This document shows positions 1-12,719 of a stretch of 64,000 nucleotides of DNA, piece by piece. Numbering within the stretch: the stretch's first letter is position 1; each line of letters begins with the position of its first letter. The notes beneath the pieces were generated by a model that saw only the letters and a list, made by a program, of their open reading frames with translations, was not told the DNA's origin and did no database searches. Origin of the DNA: Talpa occidentalis (Eukaryota > Chordata > Mammalia > Eulipotyphla > Talpidae). Location of the stretch: positions 32,538,329 through 32,602,328 of the forward strand of contig NW_023601212.1 in the NCBI RefSeq assembly GCF_014898055.3, in the 5' to 3' direction. A program made the translations under genes and the position numbers.

Positions 1-770
1 ACAAAATCCATCTTTGAGTCTAGCCTAAATAAGTACTTCTCTCAGAGACAGTGATTTCTCTTTTCTGTGAACTTCCACAGAGAAGAGAGAGATTGTGTGT
101 GTGTGCTGTGAAGAAGAGTAAGTATAGCTTGGAATCTTTGGATACAAGTCTCCTGAACAACCTTAAAAATATATATATATAAAGTTGTTCTTCAATACAA
201 ATGTGCAATGTCTGGGTTGAGGATCAGAAAAAGGTTTTGTCACTGCAAAACACTGTTCTGTGACTGCTCACAGGCCTCTGGGCAAATGTCACCAACTCCA
301 TGGGTCTGGTCTAGAACTTTTCAAGATGTCTTGCATTTGTCAAGGCAGAGAGGTGATACAGTCTTATTGAGGTCATGCTGAAGATCGGTAACTGAGATGG
401 GATGAAGACCAAGACTGGGGAATCCTGCATCTGTCTTCTGGATTCTCCACTCCCAATTTTCTTGTGGGATAACCTAAAGGTGTCAGAGAAATAAACAGAA
501 CCATTAGGGTTCACTAGTGACATTAATATATTTCCTATCCTAGCCTTTTTAGGAATAGAAGTGGCAAGACTCCCATCCATTTTCATCATGGAATTCTGTA
601 GTATGACTTCATTCTCCTACATGTTCCTCACATGTCAGAAATATTGCCTTTGCTGAAGTTATTTGAATCACCTCATTTGTGTGTATCATCTCTCTCTTGC
701 CAGACTTGACTGACACAGACAACATGCAATAACTCCCATGACAACTATATGTTCAGAAGCCAAACAGGAT
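1..770. other. Unassigned single-copy sequence with short simple repeats
   Basis: A short GT run lies at about 94-105 and an AT run at about 168-181. Open frames are short and show no family resemblance. I see no gene or recognisable repeat. Confidence 0.5.
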
Positions 771-1076
771 AGTGCTTAATGGCGCAGCGGTTGAGCGCTG
801 GGTTGGGAAACTGCCCTCAGCCTCTGAGGCACCGGTTCGATCCCCGGCTGCTCCCCGGCCACCGGATGAGGGTCCCACATGGTGCGCAGACCTCTCCTGC
901 CGCCCGCTGCTCCCCTCAGCAGTGTACTTCGGTCCTTCTGCCTGCTCTGCTCCCCTCTCTGGCTCTGGTGAATTCTCTCACCCTCCTGCACTTCTGACTG
1001 TACCCAGTGCATGTATAAACAAAACAAACGAATAAATATAAATAAAAACACATGCCTCTTTAAAAAAAAAAAAAAA
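771..1076 (+). repeat. tRNA-derived T+ SINE, long-tail subfamily
   Basis: The tRNA-like head (GGCGCAGCGGTTGAGCGCTG; GGTTCGATCCC B box) is followed by the family body (ACCTCTCCTGCCGCCCGCTG). The tail has extra sequence ACATGCCTCTTTA before poly(A) at about 1062-1076. The first bases of the head are degraded. It shares the GGTCCTTCTGCC variant with copies at 32.7 and 39.0 kb. Confidence 0.9.
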
Positions 1077-1849
1077 GAATACGTAGGACACACAGACTAG
1101 TGTGAGAGTGAGCAAACTTCTGCCCTCGAATCACATGTAGCAATTCAAACAACATGTGACCCTATAGACATGTGAATAATAAATGACCCTATGAATTAAG
1201 CTACAATTATAGTAGAAATACATATTTTTCTGCTTTCTTCACTAATTTTAAAAACATTTATGTAAAACAATATGCATGTAATATTATGTATGTATTATGT
1301 ATGTAATAAAGGAGGTACATGGAAGTAAACTATATTGGGCTAAGATATAGCAAATAAGTAATTAAAATAATGAATTGTTGGGTTTGCAACAATCGATGTA
1401 GGTCCAGAGAGGAGCCAAGGCCATGGCCATGGCAGGTCTGTAGTCAGTAGGGGTAAAGGAGGAACCCTGGGTCCTGAGGATGGTGTTGAGAGGGTTGTGG
1501 AAGGGATTGGGTAGTCTTTGCCAAACACTTCAGACCGCCACTCACAGGTGATACCATATGCAGAGTAAACATCTAAGTCAATGATTTTCCTAAATCCTAG
1601 ACAACTAAGTATGGGTAGTGAGTCCATTCCCCTCATATCAGATACTCCCTGACTATAATGAGAAAATAGACCCAGATGTTTTCTGTCTGTTAAAACAAGC
1701 GTCAATGGACTTCAATATCTGAAGTTATAAATCAGTATTTATCATTAACTAGTTAACATGTTTTATTAGCATCTGCAAAGCCCATCATTTTGTAAAGTAA
1801 GAGACACCATGGAACCTCAAAAGAACAAGTGTACAAGATACTATAGAAA
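1077..1849. other. Unassigned AT-rich sequence
   Basis: A minus-strand frame is open over 1340-1705 but has no recognised domain and no splice or promoter support. Nothing else was identified. Confidence 0.4.
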
Positions 1850-1960
1850 GCTAGAGTCCTGGATTCTAGTTCCAAAGCTTTCAATAATATAATTTCTCCA
1901 CTCGATAAGCTACTCAACTTCTCTGGGTTTCTAAACCCTCCCCTATCTCTAAAGGAAAGT
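1850..1960 (+). repeat. MIR-like fragment
   Basis: The order 'GATAAGCTACTCAACTTCTC ... CTATCTCTAAAGG' follows the MIR core (ctgtgtgacc...cctctctg...catctgtaaaatgg). It is highly diverged. Confidence 0.4.
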
Positions 1961-2325
1961 GTCTGCATCATCTCAGTTCATTCTAACTCTTTGATAGGCC
2001 AGAACTTCTTGTACTCAAAGGTTTTACAATCTGGGGGAAACCCAAATCTCAACAAATAGTTCAACAATCACCCTTTCTCAGTCTTCTTATCAAGTTCCAA
2101 CATATTGCTTTTCCCTGGGATTCAACTGTCTCACCACTACTGAGGCACCAGGCCCAACTGGGATTTGAGAGAGCCAATTCCTCACGGTACCATCCATTGA
2201 AATAATATTCCCTTCATGGATGCACCAGTGCCCCGAGAAGTGTGGTCCTGAGTCAGCTGTTATCCAGTCCTGGTGCCACGGCAGGAGAGCTCGCCTGCCC
2301 CACCTCCCCCTCAGTGGGGCTGTAG

Positions 2326-2718
2326 GAGGAGTTGCAGGAACATCTGGCCAAGATGAAAACCCAATGGGCTCCCACAAGCTTGTCTTCCCTCCCTGGGCGC
2401 TCTGAGTGCCTTCTGTTCACAGAAGTCAGCTTGCTCCTTCTGCACCAGCTAATGAGGTCCCCCGAGCACCACAGCAGGTGGTTTGGGAAGCTCAATCTCA
2501 ACCTGCGAGATTTCACTCACCATCTGCAGGCTGACAAGATGAGAGAAGCGGTGGGGGAACACTATCCCTCCCTCCACGCCCATGGTCTGTTCAGGAAGGA
2601 GGTGCGGCTGGCGCCTGGTGGCTTGGGCAGCTCTGACCCTCACTGCTGCCAGCACCAGCCTCAGAGCATCTCCTCTCAGCTGTGCTCAGAGCACCCCACA
2701 TCCTTCCCCCATAGCTAA
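2326..2718 (+). other. Exon-like open segment, product unknown
   Basis: About 130 codons are open on the plus strand in a locally GC-rich patch. They start right after a TAG that could be a splice acceptor (CCCCACCTCCCCCTCAG and CTGTAG nearby). The predicted peptide begins EELQEHLAKMKTQW and has a charged, heptad-like start followed by Leu-rich text. I recognise no family. It could be an isolated or decayed exon, or chance. Confidence 0.2.
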
Positions 2719-5392
2719 ATTCTCTCCCTGGCTAACCCGGTAGAATGACGGGAGCTTCTCACACTAACTTCCCTGTCATCCCCACACAATACATTTGCTA
2801 ACATTAAATTATAAATCAGAGGAGGAATCCTCAAAGATTTAGACCTAAGATTTTTAAATGTCAAGTTCAAGAGATTTGGAACAAGTCGATGTTTTTCTCC
2901 CCAACGGTAAGGTAATCCCCTTGGCAATTTCTCATACTTGATTCATTTACTCATCCAATATCTCATCTCCCAGCCAACCTTCCCCACCAGCATAGCAGAG
3001 ACAGAAACGGCCCTCTGCCCTCATGCCCCTTCTTCCACAGCTCTTTGACTGGATCCTTATTTCTGGGCATAGGAGGATCAGTGCTGAAAATAATTCCCTG
3101 AGGCTGGGTCAGGGAGTCTGTCCTGACTGGGCAGAGATACCACACAGTGGGCCCAGTCAAGGCAGGAGTCTAGCCTCCTGACACTAGCGCCCTCATACCT
3201 GAGAGTCCCAAGGACCCCGCACAGCAGAGGCCCACCTAAAATCTGCTATCAACTTGGCATAAAGCCGGGCCACAGAGTGACCCCTCCCCTCCCCAAATGT
3301 CTCTTTCTACCTAGCACCTTTCAAGTCACATGTACTTGTGCATCACACAAAGGAGTGACACTCAGCATGACGCACGTATGTGGCCCAACTTGTGGCAGCT
3401 CCTATGAGCCCAGCACATGAGCAGAAATGGCTGATGTCTCACACATGATATAGCCCTGTGGCCACAGAGGTAGATATGACATGTACTACAAAACACAGAG
3501 TGTGGGCCTATGACCCCCTCAGGCAAACAGAAATGGGCATACCCGAGTTACATATACACACAACGAGACAAGCCCCACACTAAGCCCCTTGCCCGATGAG
3601 ACACCCCTCTCTGTTCTTACAAGTTGAGGCCACGTAGCCAGTCAGTTTGAGAGTTGAGTCCAGGACCTTGGTCCCCCGTCCATGGTATGTCCTGACTGCC
3701 CGTGTCTTGCTCTTGACACCTGCCTATCCTCCCTCCCCCGGGGGGCTGTGCCATGCTCTCACCCAGTACCCTTTCCAGACTTTCGTTCCCTTAAGGCACT
3801 CAATCATCTTTTGAAATCCTTGCTTTGCTCTTGGTAGTTACTTATGAAACAGTCTATGAAATTTTGGTAACATGTGAGATAACCAGTCTTCATAAGAATA
3901 CATGGATGGAAAGGGGCCTGTTGGCTTCTATACTAACCAGTAATGGGTTTGGGGTTTGCTTGTTTTTTTTTGCCCCTTTTGTAAGAGCGGTGGGTGGGAA
4001 GTGGGCGGAGACTTGAGACCAGCACACCAGATGTTGGGAACGCCATTTAATTTCACCACCCCATCAATCTCAAGGCAGGATTCCAACATTACCCCAACAG
4101 TCCACATGGCTGGGACAAGACCAGCTGACCGCTCCTCACAGGTCTCCTCTGATCCTTAAAATGCAAATGAACACCTGGAGGAACACCAGCGTCCTTGAAT
4201 CACATTTGCACACATGCCATTAGCAGGTGACCTGTTTCCATTTTGACGATAGCACTGGATCTGAGTAGCCTTTATTTTTATTTCAAAAGCCTCTGTTTTA
4301 CAAGCCTTCAACTTCTGGTAATGTGCTCATAAAACACAATTTCAGTGGAAAGTGGCAATGATTAAATGAAAACTTAATGGGGCTTGAGGAGCTGGGGATG
4401 TTGTAGTGTGGGGAGACAGGGCCCTTGTGGTCTGCCACCAGTCCCCCGGAAGGTAGTTTCTCCCTCAGTGACTCCCAGTGAGAATATCTCCCTCAGAAAA
4501 CCAATCAGAGCCAGGGAGGGTGGTGTCAGGATAAAGCAAGCACGTCAGCGCAGACCTGCTGCCTCCATCCTAACCAGGAAGGTGTTCGTGAGTCCAACAC
4601 ATACAGTCTTACTTCTCGCCCTCACTTGAGCCCTTCAGGGTTGACTTTCAGTACCCTGGGCCTTGGGAAGAGCGAAAAGCAGCTGGGCAGGCCTAGATTT
4701 GCCACTCCTGCTCCCCTGGTTATCTTGGATGAGTTTTGAGAATTTGCTGAGTCCTTCTTGGGAAGAGCCCCAGCATAGTGATTAAATGAGGACGAGTGTG
4801 TATCTAAAACAGTGACTTCTCAACCTGTGGAGGCTGTAACTGCAGCTGTCACTGTGAAGTGACACAGGAGGACAGGGTGGTTTGTGGGGTTCTGTGTAGG
4901 AGGATCTCCAGACATTGCATTAGGATTTGCTCAGTACAATGCCAATGGTCAGGGCAGCCTCAGGGTAGGGCTGGCAGGGGGCTGCCACAGCGTTTCTCTG
5001 GGTGAGATAGAGTGAGATAGAGTCGGAGGCTCAGTGTGAAGTCTCCGTTCTTGCAGTCAGATTTGGAGAAGTCATCAACTGTTTCTAACTACAGCTAGAG
5101 ATCCATTGCCAAAGAGCACCAAGGTTAACCTCATGGGCAAAGGGCGACTCATGGAACATTCTCAGAAGGCTTGGTACACTCAGAAAGAGCCTCAGATTTT
5201 CAGCAAATCTCTTCCTCCGTTCCTCTCTTTCCCCTTACCCTTCTCTCGGTTGCCCTTACACCCGCTTCAGATTTTGATACAAAGCTATTGTTTTCTAAAG
5301 CGGCTTCACCCAGATATTTTAAAACTTTTAGAGAAAATGGTTATTTTCGCCTGCAAAGTTTCCCATGGTAAAAGACCTGAGGGTCTGACTCA
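2719..5392. other. Unassigned sequence, possible MIR remnant near 3.59-3.71 kb
   Basis: No gene was recognised. At about 3590-3710 the text (GCCACGTAGCCAGTCAG ... GTCCAGGACC) resembles a minus-strand MIR tail. Short open frames at 2963-3160 and 4384-4629 are unsupported. Confidence 0.35.
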
Positions 5393-5560
5393 TTTTTCCT
5401 ACATCATTGTTAATTTTTTTACAATATTTGATTTCTCCCCTCAGGTGTAGACCCGATAGTTCTCCCACCACCATAGTAACCGTGATCCATCATCACAGTC
5501 CCTTGTGCTCTGCCCTGCCTTATTTTGACTCCTCCTCAGCCCTTTATGCCCATTTCTGTA
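5393..5560 (-). repeat. Interspersed repeat, LINE-end-like, also at 27.4 kb
   Basis: The stretch ATTGTTAATTTTT ... ACAATATTTGATTTCT ... TCTCCCACCACCAT ... ATCACAGTCCC recurs at 27375-27560 with similar spacing. This shows a dispersed family. The pyrimidine-rich plus strand suggests an antisense LINE end, which is inference, as is the strand. Confidence 0.55.
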
Positions 5561-6250
5561 TGCCTTTAAACTCCATCTTCCTCGGGCCCCTGAGTCACCT
5601 TATAGACACTTGCTGTGCTGCCCCCTGCACCCAGCTCCCAGGTCTCGCATGATTGTTAGAACTTAGCTGCTTAGACCTTAGACCAGAGCTGGGCAGGGCC
5701 CTGGACCATGGTACAGAATCAAAGAGACATGGTGTCAGGGATCTTCACAACGACAGACATGAGTCATGATGGTAGAAGGATGGATTTAGATGAGATCAGT
5801 GATGTTCTGTAGCTGCCTTCAGGGCCCTCTGAAGACAGGAAATGTATACATTTATAACATTAGGGCTCATGCCAGAATATTCTGATTCCGAGGTTATGAG
5901 GTGTAATTCAGATGCCCACTTGAAAAAGAAATCCATGCTTGATTTTGTTGCATTCCAGTGTGAAAACCACTGGTCTAGATCATTGGAAAGTTTTATTGAA
6001 ATTAAGGGTCAATTGAGGGTAGGCCAGGGCTTGGAGTTGTCTCATTGAGCCAATTTTAAAACATGGAATATTGAGGTCTATTTCTAGTTCTTCCTGGAAG
6101 AGCAGCATGGGCTGGCTGGTCTCTAAAGGCTTTTCATAGTTCAGAGTGTCTCTCATATTGTACTAGTATTCTGTGTCTGAGAGTAGGTCCTGGCTGTGGT
6201 GAATCCCTTGCTTCAATATGTGCCCTTTCAGTTAAAAAACCAAGCAGCCA
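5561..6250. other. Unassigned sequence
   Basis: I see no gene, recognisable repeat or simple repeat of note. Confidence 0.4.
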
Positions 6251-6523
6251 GGGGCCTCCCCTGGTGGCGCAGCTGTTGAGCACTGGGCTGTAAAGCTACC
6301 CGCAGCCTCTGCAGCACCGGTTTGATCCCTGGCCACCAACAAGGGTCCCACATGGCGTGACAGACTCTCCTGTCGAGGCCACTGCTCCCCTCAGCAATGT
6401 ATTTCGTCAGTCTGCCTGCTCTGGTCCCTGCTCTGGCTCTGGTGTATTCTCTCACCCTCCCGCGTTTCTGGCTGTACCCAGTGCTTGTATAAATAAATAA
6501 ACAAATCTTAAAAAAAAAAAAAA
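6251..6523 (+). repeat. tRNA-derived T+ SINE
   Basis: Full-length: head GGCCTCCCCTGGTGGCGCAG, tail AAATAAATAAACAAATCTT plus poly(A). It is flanked by an imperfect direct repeat, AAGCAGCCAG before and AAGCAGTCAG after, consistent with L1-driven insertion. Confidence 0.93.
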
Positions 6524-9239
6524 AGCAGTCAGATTATCTCAAGGATATAGGAAATCTAATATCACCTTTGGTTAATGCTATCTGCAATTTCTCCCTCAAT
6601 CTCTTTTCCACTGGCATTTTTCATTGCCTACATTGAATTATTTGTTTACCAATAATGTTTGACTTCCTTGTGAACCAAACATTGACTCTTCAAGAGAATT
6701 TGAAACTGCCTTTCTTGGCATGTGAATGTGAGTCTTCCATCCTTAGCACAATCTCCCAGCCTCCATCCTTTACATCTTACTGGCTCTTGTCGCTGTGGTG
6801 AACACAATGCCTTCGGGGAGAACCTAAAATTGACCTATGTCTATCCAATTTGGGTGCGGAGTGTCCTGCATTTCCCCTCCCATACATAACATGGAAGAGG
6901 CCAGGGGGTACACATCTGGGTTAACACAGAAGTTGCAGTCACTCAGGAACCCACTAGAGGGGTGTTGTACACCCAGGGACAGGGTTCTAAAGTTGCAAAA
7001 CCAATGCTGAAGACACTCCTTGGCACGTGAGACATTGGAGTGTCTTACAAAGAGTCCGTCGTTTGTGTAGAAATGTGCAGGACAGTTTAGCAGGCTCCCA
7101 TCTTGCTACTCTGATCCTAAGAAAGGAAAAATCAGTGTCAGGGAGATCATTAACAGGGGCATCTTTGTCCTTAATGTTTTGGGACCAAGCCTAGTCAGGG
7201 CAAGGTTCATAGGTAAACAAATGGGCCCTTCTCCATCCTGAGCAAAAGCACAAGTCTTATATGTATTTGATCAGAATTATAATTCAAATTGCATCTTTGT
7301 CTCCAACAGGAGTCCAACTCAGAAGTTGTCTTCATTCTATAAATTCCACAATTTTTGCAGAGGTCAAGTTGAGAATTTATGTAGAATATTAAAACAAACT
7401 GTGTAAGCTGTAAAATCATTCTGTTTGCTTTCTTCCTTTGTCTCTGGAATCCTTAGCCTAGGTGTGGACATATATCCCTCCTCCTCCCTCCAGTAAAATT
7501 ACTTTTTTCTATTGTTATGTTCTCCCAGTAGGAAACTTTACAAGTTGTCTCAATAATCTTCTTTAGGCCTCACTCTGCACTTAGATAAGGTGATTTTTGT
7601 TTTCTGCTAACCTATGCTTTTCTTGTTGCAATTCAAGTCCATTTTCTCTAGTTATATTCCAAGTGCAGTTATAAGTCAAGCACAAACAAACCACAAGACT
7701 TGAACATCCTGACTCACTACTTGGCGCTTGTAATCATCTCTGTATGCCTGAGCCTCATCAGTAATTCTCCATCTCTCTCTCCCCCAGACTTGCTATCACT
7801 TTGTGGACAGGACGAGGCCACAGGTAAAACCACAAAGCTTTCTTGTCTCATCTCATTTTGTCCTCTTCTCTCTCAGTTCACCTCATCCGATCCTCTAAGT
7901 ACTGCTCCACAGTGTGTCTCTCACAAATGCTGCTTCCAAACTCCCCTTCACTCCCTGCTCAAGCCTCCCTCTCTCCTGGAACCCTCTCTCTCATCCCACC
8001 TGCCCTGGAACCTGGGAGATGAGCCTGCAGGTTGAAGATGACTATCAGGGAAACACAACTCAGGGAGGAATCTTAGTTTCAGGAACCACCTTTTTCCCAG
8101 TCTCGTGTCCTGAGGTCCCAGCTTCCCATCTAGAATATGAGGGACTCTTTCACAGGGGCTCTACTCTCCTGTTCTGCCAGCAGTAGAAGGACAGCGAGGT
8201 GCAAGGACTCTTTCTGCATATAGTCCTTCCTGATGAATTATAGCTGCTCCAGGTAGGAGGGGAGGACTCTGTGGGACTCTGAGATGTCTCAGTGATCCTG
8301 GGGGGCTGCAGCATTCCTGCAAGGCTGGGATTGAAATCCCCCAACTCTTACATCCCTGTCTCCAAGCTTGAGACTTGTCACTCCTGGGGGATTGCTTGTC
8401 TAGCACATAAAGGATTGTTAGAGCAGGACTGAAAGAGGCACGTTTGCTCAGCTTCATGCATGCTGCTTAATTAGAAAAATTAGTGTTAGCTACCAACAAA
8501 ATAAAATGGATGATTCAGTGACAGCTAATTGCTTGCTTGAAATGAAAGATGCCCTTACAATGAAGATTTATTTCATGTTATTTTTTCCCAAAGCACTCTT
8601 AACTGACTAAATAATGTTTAATGATCACTCTGATATTTCCACATGTGCTTTTAAGAATTTATAAAGTAATCTATCTTCTCAAGTGTCCAGAGAGGTGCTT
8701 GAATGGTACAGTTAGAACAGAAGGGAGCAGAGACTATTAGTTCTCCAAGCTTCAGATGGGTCAAGTGGAGAACAAGTTTTGGAGTTGGGAGACTGGAGGA
8801 GCAGGATGGTAGTCTCACACCACAGAAGCAGTCCCTGGATATAGACTAGATATCCATCAAGTCAGTAACAGGTGGCTGGGTTGGGGGGTAGGGGAGAAAC
8901 AGCACTGGCCTCCTCCCAGTACAAGAGGCTTCCAAGGAGCTGCAGAGACTGGTTTGTTACCAGAAACAGCCTTATGAAAAGACTATAGGCCAAGGTGGGG
9001 AGGGAGCACAAGGGACAGTGGTGGAGGACCATAGGTGTCTTACTGATGGGTGTGGTGTAGTAACAACACCTGAGGGGGGAGATCCTATAATTCTACTACA
9101 CAAAAGATATAAACCAATGTTATCTTAGTAAAAAAAGCCTGTAGCCCATCCATCCAGGTGATGGATTTGAGGATTGCTTTCCACCATCCTGGTCCATGCC
9201 TTCCAGATATTAAATTCTGTCCCTTCTTCAAACATGTGG
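6524..9239. other. Unassigned sequence
   Basis: About 2.7 kb without a recognised gene or young repeat. A 111-codon plus frame at 7700-8035 lies in pyrimidine-rich text with no family resemblance and no splice support, so I do not call it. Confidence 0.4.
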
Positions 9240-11160
9240 CATTCAATATTTGATTTTTTTTCTATGTACTGAGCACATGAACCACTCATTATCAGCAACA
9301 AAAATATTTTCTAATTCCCCTTGCAGCTTTTTCTTTGATTGATTGATTGTTTAACTGTTTAGTTTGATCCATTTCCACATATTTTTGAATGTTCTCATTT
9401 TTCTTTTGTTACTGATTTCTGTTTTTATTTCATTATTGTCAAAGAACATATTTAGTTGAATCTTTTAAAGTTTATTAAGATTTGCTTTCTATCCAAACAA
9501 ATGGTCTATGCTAAAGATATCATATGTACATTTGAAAATAACCTATATTCTACTATCTTTGGATGAAGGATTCTTTATGTCTATTACATGTAGTTGGTTT
9601 GTGGTATTTTTCAAATCTTACATTTTCTTATTGATCGTGTATAGTTGTCCCATTGAAGTGACAATTATCACTGTCAGTCAACTATTTTCCCTTTTGTCAG
9701 GTTTTTTTTTGTAATCTGCTAGTATGCAAATATTATCTCTTCCTGAAATTAACTCTTCTAACACAGTCCTAGTTTGCCTTTGTTGTGCTTAGCAGCAATT
9801 TTTATGTTATAGCCTATTTAGTATGATACTCATACAACTATTCCAACTCTTGACTGTTTGCATAGTACATCTTTTTCCATTCTTTTACCTTGCAAGAGTG
9901 CTTTGAATCTAGTGTTCATTTTGTAGATATGATATTAAATTTTTAAAATTCATTCCACCAATTTCTGGGGTTTTTTTGCAATGTGTAGCCAGTCCATTTA
10001 TATTAAATGTATACATCTCATATTCACTCCATAATACAATGTCATTGTATTGACCTTAAACAGTCTAATATATTTCAGTAAGTTTATTTTAATGAGAAAA
10101 ATATCTTTCTATAATATAAGCACACATAATTTTAGGTACCTTTTGGTTTTTTTCATAGATGTCACAGTTCTTTTTCCTATAGGCCATTTTTTTATATTTG
10201 ATATAGAATAGAATGTTACCAACAAATACCAGCAGTTTATTTCTGTTTGAAAAAAGTCTATTTTTCATGTTTATTTTAGGAGATATTTTACTGAGTAGAG
10301 AAATCTTGGTCTTTTCTTTTAACTTTTTAAATATCTTTTTCCACTGTCTTTGCTTTGATTGGTTTCTGAGCATAAATCTATAGTCATTCTCTATCCAAAT
10401 ATAAGTAACATACTAGTTTTCTTGATATTTTAAAACATTTTCTCTATTAATTGCTTTTCAGTCATTTGATTATGATATGCCTTGCTTTTTCTTTTTTTCT
10501 TTTTTCTTGTTTGGACTTCTTGGTTGTACAGTGCTATAATTTTCACCCAATTTTAATTATCCTATGATACTATTTTTCAAATATTTTGCCCCGTGGTAGA
10601 ATTCCAATTGCAGTATATTAGGCCTTTGATACTGTCTCATAGATGCCTATCACTCTGGGTTTTTTTTCCCATTCTTTTTATTTTTGCTATGCATTATTTT
10701 AGTTTTCTTACATTATATTTTTAAATTTGTTATCTTATTTTCCGTGCTAAGTAATCCATAGTTCATACTATCCAGCGAGTTGCTTTTTTCATTATAGCGT
10801 CTATTCTTAGATATTGCAAGTGGTTTATTTTGATATTTCCTTTCTTATTGTATCCATGTTTGCCCTTAAATTTTCATGTATCTTGAAAACGTTTTTTACG
10901 GTTATCTTAATATGCTTCTCTGATAATTCTTGTCTCATTTTTAGATCTTTTCATTGATTGATTCTTTATCTGGTTATGGATCACATTCCTCATCCTTATC
11001 TGCATAGTAATTTTTGATTGGTTGCTGGATTTTTATATTTCTGAATACTGTATTCCATTGTATTATTCAAAAAGTGGTGGATTTTGATTGGACAGGATGT
11101 TAGGTTACTTGAAAATCTGTTTGATCTTCTCAGGGCATGATTTTTTTTTTTTTAATTTCT
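9240..11160 (-). repeat. Old antisense L1-type LINE segment, AT-rich
   Basis: The plus strand is T-rich. It shows phrases typical of the antisense of ancient mammalian L1 (attgtcaaagaacatattta; aaatggtctatgctaaagat; ttgattatgatatgcc; ggacttcttggttgtacag). Many stops break any frame. A T run is at about 11142-11153. Ends are approximate. Confidence 0.55.
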
Positions 11161-11278
11161 GAAACAAAAGTTTATCTTCTATTGAATGTCATACCTATTC
11201 AACGAGTTCTCTCCAATGGCTGCTTGGGATCCGAAACTTTTTCAGTCCTATGTGAGCTCTGGGAGTTTTAAGCCTATA

Positions 11279-11289
11279 GTTTTGTTTTG

Positions 11290-11320
<31 letters not shown>

Positions 11321-11326
11321 TCTCAA
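11279..11326 (+). repeat. (TTTTG)n microsatellite
   Basis: About six TTTTG units grade into TTTTTG units. This makes two overlapping plus-strand frames look artificially open. Confidence 0.9.
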
Positions 11327-12189
11327 ATGTTTTTGTGCCTGGAGGCATGGTGTTTCACCCTATCCATCGGTTAGTATTTAGCAAAATACTCAAGGGAAAT
11401 CCTATGCAGATTTCTGAGGGGGTTTCTCTGCATAGCTTCTTTCATTTTGATACTATGCTCTGCAAATTCTAGATACCCAGGTATTCCCAAACTGAGATCT
11501 ATCTCAGTACAGTGAGTATTCCAGGATCTATTTGGTTTAATTTACCTGTTCAGTGGTCTTGAAATTACCTTCAGATTGAGAGTCAGGGAGATTATAGGAC
11601 TCGCCTCAGTCAGTCATCTATTGCCTGTTGTGCAGTGTTTCAAATACATAAATAGACAGACAAACAGATATATCAAGTACTTTTGTAATTTATAGGTGGA
11701 GGTTAAGTTCAAAGTCTATAACATACTTTTAAAGAGCATTTAACTTCAGTTTACAGGCATCTGTTTCGGTTTAAATTCATCCACAATCACAGGTTACATT
11801 TCTCAAAGTCCCCATCCTTAAGAGGACTTTCCTAACCTCACTGGCTCGGCCTGGTAGCTCCTTCATGTGTTTTTCTAGTACTATGAATTCCCTGTTTGGT
11901 ATCTCTATCCCACCTGCAATTATGTACTTAATACCTGTCTTCTTTGGGAGGCAATAAGTTCTCTGAGAGCAGAAGATGACGAGTCAGTCTTGTTTACTAT
12001 TATAGCTGCAGAGTATGAAACAGGGCATTGAGCAAGGCTTTCAGCAAGTATTTATGTCATAAATTCTGTACACTAAAATAGTTTATAATATGATTATTGC
12101 CAGTTTGGTGAACTGGGGGAATATTTCATAGTACCTCTGTACCTCAGGTTCTCTTGAACTTGAAGAGATGAATCCTTACACTCTAATTT
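11327..12189. other. Unassigned, with an L2-like patch at about 11.90-12.07 kb
   Basis: Text such as AAGTTCTCTGAGAGCAGAAG ... GAAACAGGGCATTGAGCAAG ... AGCAAGTATTTATGTCA follows the L2 3' end. The remainder is unassigned. Confidence 0.35.
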
Positions 12190-12360
12190 TTTTCCCTTTA
12201 GTTTTATTTGATTGTCACAACTATCTCGTAAAGAAAAAATAGATAATTCTTTTAATCTCATATTACAAAGGAGAAAGGCATTTTCAAGAAGATTAACCGC
12301 TGTGTCTAAGATTACATAGTTAATTAGTTGGTAGAGAAGGTGGAATTAAAATTCATTTGG
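12190..12360 (-). repeat. MIR-like SINE fragment
   Basis: Antisense MIR order: cacaactatctcgtaaag, tattacaaaggagaaaggca, ccgctgtgtctaagattaca, then agttggtagagaagg. Diverged, but collinear with the MIR core. Confidence 0.55.
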
Positions 12361-12424
12361 CAATTTATCATACTCCCTGCTGAGACTTTCTTTCCACTAT
12401 AATTTAATCCCTGTGTTAATATTT

Positions 12425-12580
12425 TACCTATATATTTATGTCCTTTTTCCTCACTAGATGGTGAGATTTTTGGAGGCCAGAACTATGTGTTACATATTTT
12501 TGTGATTTACCCCAAAGCCCTGCATGTGGCCTACACAGAACAGAAAACTATAAAAGTTTACTCATTTGATTTGATCCTCT
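12425..12580 (-). repeat. L2-like LINE 3' fragment
   Basis: CTCACTAGATGGTGAGATTTTTGGAGGCCAGAACTATGTGTTACAT ... CCCTGCATGTGGCC resembles the common L2 3' segment. Divergence is high and ends and strand are uncertain. Confidence 0.4.
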
Positions 12581-12719
12581 ATAAGAAACCTGCACTTGTA
12601 CAGCACACCTAGAAACATTCATCCCTAAATGTGTCTGTACCCATTAACTTATCCTAGGGTTAGTGATCAAAGCTAGTTTTAAGACAAATAAATGATTTCT
12701 TTTTATCATTAAATTTGTC

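Noticed and set aside
7700..8186. Two overlapping 90-111-codon frames
   Set aside because: Pyrimidine-rich strand yields Ser/Leu/Pro-rich peptides in several frames; no domain.
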